64,000 nucleotides of DNA from Niallia sp. Man26 (GTDB taxonomy: Bacteria > Bacillota > Bacilli > Bacillales > Cytobacillaceae): positions 434,001 through 498,000 of the forward strand of contig NZ_CP095744.1 in NCBI RefSeq assembly GCF_022049065.2. Direction: 5' to 3'. The position numbers were made by a program, and so were the translations under genes. Below, piece by piece: positions 58,700 through 64,000 of this stretch (position 1 is the first letter of the stretch; the number at the start of each line of letters is the position of its first letter). Below the pieces are notes generated by a model. It was not told where the DNA came from. It did not search any database and saw nothing but the letters and a program-made list of their open reading frames with translations.

Positions 58700-59374
58700 A
58701 TGTTTAAAATATTAGTTGTAGAAGATGACCAAAATACAAGAAAGCTGATGTGTGCTGTACTTAAGCAGTATGGGTTTGACGCATACGCTGCAGAAGATGG
58801 CATTGCAGCACTTCGCTTTATGGATAAACAGCATGTTGATTTAGTGGTGCTTGATTTAATGATGCCAAATATGGACGGTTATGAATTAACAAAACAGCTT
58901 AGAGCTGCATGGGAGCATTTGCCGATTTTAATGGTAACAGCAAAGCAGGAGCCAAACGATAAAAAGCAAGGGTTTCTTGCCGGCACAGATGATTATATGA
59001 CAAAGCCAGTTGATGAGGAGGAGATGATTCTCCGCATTAAAGCCTTGCTTAGAAGAGCACAAATTGCGAGTGAACATAAGCTCGCAGTCGGAGAGGTTAT
59101 TCTTGATTATGATGCATTGACCGTTTCCAGAAGGGCTGAAGTAATCACACTGCCACCTAAGGAGTTTTATCTTTTATTTAAGCTGTTGTCCTATCCGAAT
59201 ATGATTTTCACTCGCATGCAGCTGATGGATGAAATTTGGGGAATGGAGTCAGACACAGATGACCGCACTCTTAATGTACATATTAACCGCCTGAGGGACA
59301 GGTTTAAGGAATGGACAGAGTTTGATATTATCACCGTAAGGGGCCTTGGCTACAAGGCAGTGAAAAAAGCATGA
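58700..59374 (+). CDS. OmpR-family response regulator
   Basis: The 224-residue regulator has a receiver domain (VVEDDQNTR, phospho-acceptor in LVVLDLMMPNMDGY, TKPVDEEEM) and a winged helix with LPPKEFYLLFKLLSYP and VRGLGYKAV. The ATG follows TGGAGG. It overlaps the kinase gene by 4 bases. The target genes cannot be seen from sequence. Confidence 0.9.
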   Translation: MFKILVVEDDQNTRKLMCAVLKQYGFDAYAAEDGIAALRFMDKQHVDLVVLDLMMPNMDGYELTKQLRAAWEHLPILMVTAKQEPNDKKQGFLAGTDDYMTKPVDEEEMILRIKALLRRAQIASEHKLAVGEVILDYDALTVSRRAEVITLPPKEFYLLFKLLSYPNMIFTRMQLMDEIWGMESDTDDRTLNVHINRLRDRFKEWTEFDIITVRGLGYKAVKKA

Positions 59375-60411
59375 AGGATTTTTTCACGAAACGGTTAAGC
59401 CTTGCGATTACATTAGTGATTTTTGTCTTTTTCGTATTTTTAGCAACGTTTGTTATAGCATTGGCGATTACGATTTTTTTAAACTATATCGGCTATGTAA
59501 AACATAGTGATATGACAAAAGCACTTCCTTTCTTTGGATTTGTAGGGTTTTGCATCCTCCTTGGAACCTCCCTAACTGCTTTTCTCAGTAAAAAAGCATT
59601 AAATCCAATCCGGAAGGTCATTGATGCGACCCATAAGGTTGCTGGCGGTGATTTCTCCGTAAAGGTTAATTTAAAAGGGATTGGTGAATTAGAGGAACTG
59701 TCACAAAGCTTCAATAAAATGACCTATGAGCTTTCCAGTATCGAAACTTTGAGAAGTGATTTCGTCAATAATTTCTCTCATGAGTTCAAAACCCCGATTG
59801 TATCCATTCGCGGCTTTGCCAAGCTCTTGAAAGAAAATAATTTGCCCGAAGAGGAGCGGCAAGAATACCTTGATATTATCATGACCGAATCAGAGCGGTT
59901 AGCAGCTTTGTCTACGAATGTTCTTACATTGTCTAAATATGAAAATCTCGAAATTATTTCTGATAAAGAGCCGTTTAGACTGGATGAACAAATAAGAAAA
60001 GCTATCGTTTTAATGGAACCAAAATGGTCTAGTAAAGACATCAGCATAAATGTGGAATTGGATGAAGTAACATATTGCGGCAACGAAGATTTAACACAGC
60101 AGATTTGGGTTAACCTGCTTGATAACGCCATTAAGTTCTCCCATAACGGCAGCTTTATACATGTTATGCTGGCTATCAAGGCGGACAAAATCGAGTTCTC
60201 CATTCAAGACGAAGGAGTCGGCATGGACGAAGAAACGAAAGCACGCCTTTTCGATAAATTTTATCAAGGTGACATCTCTCATTCAAAGCTAGGAAATGGA
60301 CTTGGATTATCACTTGTAAAGAGGATTATCCAGCTTTGCCGCGGTGACATCTCTGTCGAAAGTGAAATAAATGAAGGCAGTAAATTCACAGTAAGCCTGC
60401 CAAAATGTTAA
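59371..60411 (+). CDS. Sensor histidine kinase with HAMP domain
   Basis: The 346-residue kinase has two helices close together (about 9-37 and 49-71) leaving almost no extracellular part, a HAMP linker, HisKA with NFSHEFKTPIVSIRGFAKLL and a HATPase domain (VNLLDNAIKFSHN, DEGVGMDEETK, GNGLGLSLVKRI). It is the partner of the upstream regulator and may sense membrane conditions. Confidence 0.88.
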   Translation: MKDFFTKRLSLAITLVIFVFFVFLATFVIALAITIFLNYIGYVKHSDMTKALPFFGFVGFCILLGTSLTAFLSKKALNPIRKVIDATHKVAGGDFSVKVNLKGIGELEELSQSFNKMTYELSSIETLRSDFVNNFSHEFKTPIVSIRGFAKLLKENNLPEEERQEYLDIIMTESERLAALSTNVLTLSKYENLEIISDKEPFRLDEQIRKAIVLMEPKWSSKDISINVELDEVTYCGNEDLTQQIWVNLLDNAIKFSHNGSFIHVMLAIKADKIEFSIQDEGVGMDEETKARLFDKFYQGDISHSKLGNGLGLSLVKRIIQLCRGDISVESEINEGSKFTVSLPKC

Positions 60412-60416
60412 ACAGA

Positions 60417-60453
60417 AAAGCCGATAATTTCAAATATGAAAATTATCGGCTTT
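60417..60453. terminator. Bidirectional terminator
   Basis: AAAGCCGATAATTT and AAATTATCGGCTTT form a 14-base stem between convergent genes. Confidence 0.8.
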
Positions 60454-60456
60454 ATT

Positions 60457-60585
60457 TCATTTTTGAGGCTGAGGCTGCATATGCTTATCGTCAATCTTCT
60501 TATAAATTAGCTCCACTGATTTACGATCCTCTAAAATCATTTTTTTATTTTCATTCACTAATTCTTTAAAGGTCTTCTTTCTCAC
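60457..60585 (-). CDS. fbpB: FbpB-family Fur-regulated small basic protein
   Basis: The 42-residue protein starts with GTG 8 bases after GGAGG and reads RKKTFKELVNENKKMILEDR, then KSVELIYKKIDDKH. It matches B. subtilis FbpB, a helper of the small RNA FsrA in the iron-sparing response. The start overlaps the FbpA stop (GGTGAG). Confidence 0.75.
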   Translation of the reverse strand: MRKKTFKELVNENKKMILEDRKSVELIYKKIDDKHMQPQPQK

Positions 60586-60743
60586 CGCTTCTTCCTCCCC
60601 ATATGTATCATATACTCATTTTCCAATTCACTAAGACTAAGCTCATATAACTGGACATTTTCTTTCTTATAAATACCGATGTTTAATAATTGATCTATAA
60701 TAAAAGCCTTTCTGACTTCAACTGCGTTATTCCATATAGACAA
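60582..60743 (-). CDS. fbpA: FbpA-family Fur-regulated small protein
   Basis: The 53-residue product begins near NNAVEVRKAFIIDQLLNIGI, then YKKENVQLYELSLSELENEY, the Fur_reg_FbpA pattern. The ATG at 60752 touches the AGGAGG, so the TTG at 60743 (9 bases spacing) is the likelier start. Like FbpB it is expected to aid translational shut-down of iron enzymes under low iron. A Fur box lies just upstream. Confidence 0.75.
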   Translation of the reverse strand: MSIWNNAVEVRKAFIIDQLLNIGIYKKENVQLYELSLSELENEYMIHMGRKKR

Positions 60744-60763
60744 AGGAAACATCCTCCTCTAAT

Positions 60764-60790
60764 TGATAATAATTTTCATTCTCATTATCA
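60764..60790. promoter_or_regulatory. Fur box (two overlapping 7-1-7 sites)
   Basis: TGATAATAATTTTCA at 60764 and, on the other strand, TGATAATGAGAATGA ending at 60790 each match TGATAATNATTATCA with few mismatches, 20 bases ahead of fbpA. Confidence 0.8.
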
Positions 60791-60868
60791 TCATACTGGA
60801 TAGATGAAAAAAATTCAACTTTCACACCATAAATTTATAAAATTCTTACAATTCTAGTTAAATAAAAA

Positions 60869-60885
60869 AGCTGCACATGGCAGCT
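60869..60885 (-). terminator. Intrinsic terminator of cutC
   Basis: AGCTGC and GCAGCT arms are followed on the minus strand by TTTTTTATTT, about 70 bases after the stop. Confidence 0.7.
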
Positions 60886-60954
60886 CTAGAATGAAGGCTT
60901 ATACTTATGAGTTAGGTGCTTAAACAACCGGTTCTCTTCCCTTAGAAATGAGGA

Positions 60955-61596
60955 TCATAGTTTTACTATTTTCGTTCCGTGTACTTCTTCCACCTGCAAA
61001 GCGTCTAATACACCTTCTACGTTTTGATAATTTATGCCTGCACCTGGTAAAATGATGATTCGATTTGCTGCATATTCGATTAACTGTTTAAGATGAGGAA
61101 AGTTTTCTTCTATTGTTTGTTCAGGGCTGCCGCCATGTGTCAAAATTCTAGCAACCTTTCTTGCCGCAAGCCAATCAATAGCTCTAAATTGGTCCTCTTC
61201 TGCCAGTTCATCAAATGCCATATGAAAAGTAATTTCCATACCTGCTGATAAATCAATTAAACGAGCAGTCAACTCTTCATCAATCCAACCATTCTTCAAA
61301 CAGCCAAAAACGACTCCATCCGAACCAAGTTGCAAACAGACTTGAATATCAGCAGCCATCATCTCTGCCTCTGCACTACTATATTCAAAATTCCCACCTC
61401 GAGGTCTGATCATTGTCATAACCTTAACACCAGCATGATGAGCGAGCTCAACCGTTTTTTTAATTACCCCATAAGAAGGAGTAGTCCCGCCAACAGCTAA
61501 GTTATCACAAAGCTCAATCCTCTTTGCTCCCGCTTTAATAGCAGCAGGAATATTCGTTAAGTTCTCAGCACAAAACTCCTTAATCACATCTTTCAC
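60955..61596 (-). CDS. cutC: CutC family protein
   Basis: The 213-residue TIM-barrel protein has IKEFCAENLTNIPAAIKAGA, RIELCDNLAVGGTTPSYGVI, MIRPRGGNFEYSS and RILTHGGSPEQTIEE, the full CutC pattern. It was linked to copper tolerance in E. coli, but the biochemical role remains unsettled. The start is GTG at 61596, 8 bases after AGGAGG. Confidence 0.9.
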   Translation of the reverse strand: MKDVIKEFCAENLTNIPAAIKAGAKRIELCDNLAVGGTTPSYGVIKKTVELAHHAGVKVMTMIRPRGGNFEYSSAEAEMMAADIQVCLQLGSDGVVFGCLKNGWIDEELTARLIDLSAGMEITFHMAFDELAEEDQFRAIDWLAARKVARILTHGGSPEQTIEENFPHLKQLIEYAANRIIILPGAGINYQNVEGVLDALQVEEVHGTKIVKL

Positions 61597-61630
61597 CTTT
61601 TATTCCTCCTAAATTGCTTGACCACATCAC

Positions 61631-61846
61631 TTACATTATACCTAAAGCTTTCAAAATAATTGCTAAAACAATAATGGAAAGAATCGCTCTAGTAGAGTTA
61701 AAATATTTTTTGCCTAATAACCAATAAATGACACCAACTAAAAGAGCAGGAACCATCATCGGCATAATTTGGTCCATTGTTTCTTGAATATTTAATTCTA
61801 CATCACCTGTTTTAAAAATATCCATTCCAAGTATAACTTCACCCAT
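61631..61846 (-). pseudogene. C-terminal fragment of a mannose-type PTS IID component
   Basis: The fragment codes for the last 70-odd residues of a PTS EIID protein (VELNIQETMDQIMPMMVPAL, VGVIYWLLGKKYFNSTRAIL). The upstream part of the gene is missing; the DNA beyond 61850 codes on the other strand for a different fragment. A deletion or rearrangement has removed the rest. A short separate protein from the ATG at 61846 is unlikely, since no ribosome site is seen. Confidence 0.65.
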
Positions 61847-61863
61847 ATGGAAAATCGTATTAA

Positions 61864-62052
61864 AACCATCAGCAGCTATATCATATCGGTATTATAGGGT
61901 CTGTTCTATCCATTATTTTGTTCTTCATCGGCTTTAAGTGTATAAGAGGCTTTGAAGGTGCTGCATACGGAATCACTGCTATTCCTTTCTTTATTCTTGC
62001 AGTTATCTCCATTTTTCTTAAAAACTCTAACACTAGTTCCATTTATCAGTGA
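61864..62052 (+). pseudogene. C-terminal fragment of a small membrane protein
   Basis: An open frame without a start codes for IGIIGSVLSIILFFIGFKCI, a polar loop and AAYGITAIPFFILAVISIFL before a TGA. The helix pattern resembles four-helix DUF4064-type proteins with the first half missing. It abuts the PTS fragment, marking a junction near 61850. Confidence 0.45.
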
Positions 62053-62071
62053 GAACACAGCCAACAAAAAA

Positions 62072-62098
62072 ACAAGCCAGAATCAAATTCCGGCTTGT
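62072..62098 (-). terminator. Intrinsic terminator of the padR operon
   Basis: ACAAGCCGGAAT pairs with ATTC-GGCTTGT (one mismatch) and is followed on the minus strand by TTTTTTTG. Confidence 0.8.
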
Positions 62099-62102
62099 AC
62101 TC

Positions 62103-62639
62103 TTATATTTCCTCATTCTTTAACCTGTTTATAAGCTCTTCCATCCAATGAATGGTATGTTCTGTTCTTGTTGAGTAATACCCGCTGATAAAATTCAACA
62201 GTTTTTCTTTATCTGGGTAGAAGTCGACATTATCAAATGTCTTAATTTCTTCCCAGCGCGTTGTGAAGCTGACGAGCTTCTTTTCTAAAATCGAAATGAT
62301 TTTATCTCGTTCTACGTATTTCAAATTCGATAAACCTACAAGCATATCGGTGATGGCATCGGCATTTTCAAAGAGCTTGTAAATTTTCTTCGGCAATTCT
62401 TCCCGACCTTTATGTGTTATACCAAAGACTTGCTTATCCGGTCTGTGTTCCTCTTTAATAATTTCAACTATCTCAATTAATCCTTGCTTAACCAGCGATT
62501 CGAAATGATAGTAAAGCTTGCTTTCTGTCAATCCGACAAGCTGATCAAGGGGAATAGGTGCTGACAGCTGTTTTTTGATTTTATAAGGATAATTATTACC
62601 CTCCATCAATCTGCTTAAGATAAATATTTGAATGGACAT
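62103..62639 (-). CDS. PadR-family transcriptional regulator
   Basis: The 178-residue regulator has a PadR winged helix (IQIFILSRLMEGNNYPYKIK, LTESKLYYHFESLVKQGLIE) and a C-terminal helical dimer domain (vir_C type). The ATG follows AAGGAG. It is read with the YhgE/Pip-like gene 43 bases upstream, and presumably represses that operon through the palindrome at 63893. Confidence 0.9.
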   Translation of the reverse strand: MSIQIFILSRLMEGNNYPYKIKKQLSAPIPLDQLVGLTESKLYYHFESLVKQGLIEIVEIIKEEHRPDKQVFGITHKGREELPKKIYKLFENADAITDMLVGLSNLKYVERDKIISILEKKLVSFTTRWEEIKTFDNVDFYPDKEKLLNFISGYYSTRTEHTIHWMEELINRLKNEEI

Positions 62640-62682
62640 TATTTAAGCTCCTTAAAGGCTAATTATCCTTATTCTAGCAAAC

Positions 62683-63867
62683 TTAAGCTGTAATTTCAGC
62701 CCCATTTTTTGATGCTGCTTCTGTTTCTTGAGCTTCAAGTGGTACAGGTTTGTGAACAAATGCGACGATAGCAATATTAATTAGCATTGCTGCTGCCCCA
62801 ATTACTGCCATTGACCAAATATATGGACTTGGACTGATGCTTCCATACATATTTGCAAAGTATGCCTGCACAGAGTAATACATTGGTGAAATATGACTCA
62901 TCCATTCATATGGCAAGTACATCATGTCACGTGGTATTGTGGCACCATTTGCTAGTGTTTGGACTAAAAGAATTGGCAAGTTGAGAATCATCCCGCCTTC
63001 TCCTACTAAGAAAATTAAAATCGCTGTGAAGTTGAAGCAAACCATATAGTTTAAAATTTGTTGTCCTAATAAACCAAAGAATAAGTCACCGCTAGGCTGG
63101 TTCACTAAATAAGCGATTCCTGCTGCGACTAGTGAAGAAACTACGGCAATTAATAATGCAGTAGATTGTACATAAGCAAATAACCTCGTTTTGCTTGCTT
63201 TACCACGGCTCGCTTTAAAAGCAGCTACAAGCTGCATCGCACCAATCATTGCCCCAACATAGCCTGCCATTGTTAAAAACATCGGCAGCATATTATTGTT
63301 CATCCCGTCTGGAATTTCATTTATCGAGACAACATTCCCTGTATAAGCTGTTTCGATTTTATTCGCTAATTCTGCTGCCTGGTCTTCTGGAACATTAAAG
63401 TTCATTAGTACTCCTTGAGCTGTTTGCTGAGAGAATTGTGTGCTTAGTTGATTATTGATTTGAGTAACTACTGAGTTCATCGTTGACGATACAGTTGTTG
63501 CTCCTGCTTCATTAATTGTGAAATCAATGCTTGATGAAACTTCCCCTTTTTGTAAATCAGCAGAGAATGTTTCTGGTATATGAACAACTAATGCTAAGTC
63601 ATTTTTCTCTAAGTCCTCTAATGCCTGACTGTTAGACAAGTCTGTTTCAATTTCTTTAAATGGCAGATTTTCCTCTAGCTGACTTGCAATCTGTGCACCA
63701 TATTCGCCGGCATCTTCATTAACAATAGCAATCGGCAATTTATCTACATTTCCTGGGATTGCTGAATACCCTGGCAAAAAGATACCAAGCATCGCAATCG
63801 CATAGAAAATCCCCATGAATATTGCGGCAATTGCTCCCCTTGTTTTTAAAAATTGCTTAAATTTCAT
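62683..63867 (-). CDS. YhgE/Pip-type ABC-2 membrane protein
   Basis: The 394-residue protein has one N-terminal helix (AAIFMGIFYAIAMLGIFLPG), a 170-residue extracellular domain with KLPIAIVNEDAGEYG and an LEKNDLALVVHIPETFSADL segment, then five C-terminal helices. This is the DUF3533/YhgE/ABC-2 exporter layout, without an ATPase gene beside it. The family includes phage-infection proteins and small-molecule efflux components. It shares its transcript with padR. Confidence 0.85.
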   Translation of the reverse strand: MKFKQFLKTRGAIAAIFMGIFYAIAMLGIFLPGYSAIPGNVDKLPIAIVNEDAGEYGAQIASQLEENLPFKEIETDLSNSQALEDLEKNDLALVVHIPETFSADLQKGEVSSSIDFTINEAGATTVSSTMNSVVTQINNQLSTQFSQQTAQGVLMNFNVPEDQAAELANKIETAYTGNVVSINEIPDGMNNNMLPMFLTMAGYVGAMIGAMQLVAAFKASRGKASKTRLFAYVQSTALLIAVVSSLVAAGIAYLVNQPSGDLFFGLLGQQILNYMVCFNFTAILIFLVGEGGMILNLPILLVQTLANGATIPRDMMYLPYEWMSHISPMYYSVQAYFANMYGSISPSPYIWSMAVIGAAAMLINIAIVAFVHKPVPLEAQETEAASKNGAEITA

Positions 63868-63892
63868 AGATTACATCCCCTTATAAAAATTG

Positions 63893-63914
63893 AAGTACTC
63901 AAATTTGAGTACTT
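63893..63914. promoter_or_regulatory. 22-base perfect palindrome, candidate PadR operator
   Basis: Half-site AAGTACTCAAA followed by its exact complement lies 26 bases before the YhgE/Pip-like start codon, in the place expected for a repressor site. Confidence 0.65.
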
Positions 63915-64000
63915 TTAATAAAGTATTTCATCATTTTATGGTATTATTCATTTGCTGTCAACTAAGAAATTCTTGTACGATGACAAGCTTTTTAAAAGCA

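Overview
The window is low-GC, gene-dense DNA of a Bacillaceae-type Firmicute. The evidence is strong AGGAGG-type ribosome binding sites with many TTG/GTG starts, sigma-A promoters, and Bacillus hallmark families: YfmQ, FbpA/FbpB, the MhqE/MhqD pair, the guanidine exporter pair behind a ykkC riboswitch, RsbK/RsbM/RsbY, CgeB and a collagen-like mini-protein. I cannot name the species. No tRNA, rRNA, CRISPR array or prophage was seen. One intact IS3-family element (13289-14512) is present.

Layout. 0-13 kb: mostly minus-strand housekeeping and small membrane genes. These include an APH-like kinase, DUF3885, a secreted polysaccharide deacetylase with a long charged repeat, pssA-dedA-DUF2500, an ArlRS-like two-component system followed by a very basic Ser/Arg/Lys-rich mini-protein, and a small XRE-regulator operon with palindromic operators. 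13.3-14.5 kb: the IS3/IS150-type element. 14.8-17.2 kb: a polar amino-acid ABC importer. 18.1-19.0 kb: a guanidine-I riboswitch with two SMR genes. 19-21.4 kb: HemD-like, YfmQ and VanZ genes plus a start-less remnant.

21.7-27.4 kb: the most unusual unit. A sigma-A promoter, two TPP riboswitches in tandem (each followed by an intrinsic terminator), then thiW, an NCS2 permease, a LuxE-like acyl-activating enzyme, a LuxC-like acyl reductase and a short-chain dehydrogenase. My inference is that these genes import an oxidised (carboxylate) thiamin moiety and reduce it stepwise to the alcohol used for thiamin synthesis. I know of no such described system.

27.4-35 kb: small genes, an aldose epimerase and a stress module made of RsbY (receiver plus PP2C, preceded by a sigma-B-like promoter), RsbM (CheR-type) and RsbK (hybrid kinase), with no sigB operon in the window. 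35-40 kb: surface or spore-coat type genes (HipA-like kinase, collagen-like protein, glycosyltransferase with repeats, polysaccharide deacetylase, CgeB). 40-42 kb: an NlpC/P60 hydrolase and a soluble PAS-chemoreceptor gene behind a c-di-GMP-I riboswitch. 42.6-46 kb: a two-component system with an ABC exporter of the peptide-antibiotic-resistance type. 46-51 kb: PH-domain, LtrA and DUF4085 genes, a VOC gene broken by one TAG, and an HxlR-azoreductase pair.

51-56.4 kb: a likely quinate/shikimate utilisation operon (two MFS carriers, shikimate/quinate dehydrogenase, type II dehydroquinase) with a LacI regulator and three identical-type operators between them. 56.5-58.3 kb: mhqED with two MhqR-type palindromes. 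58.7-60.4 kb: a second OmpR-type two-component system. 60.4-60.8 kb: two tiny Fur-regulated genes with a Fur box. 61-64 kb: CutC, decayed fragments, and a YhgE/Pip-type membrane protein in an operon with a PadR regulator behind a perfect palindrome.
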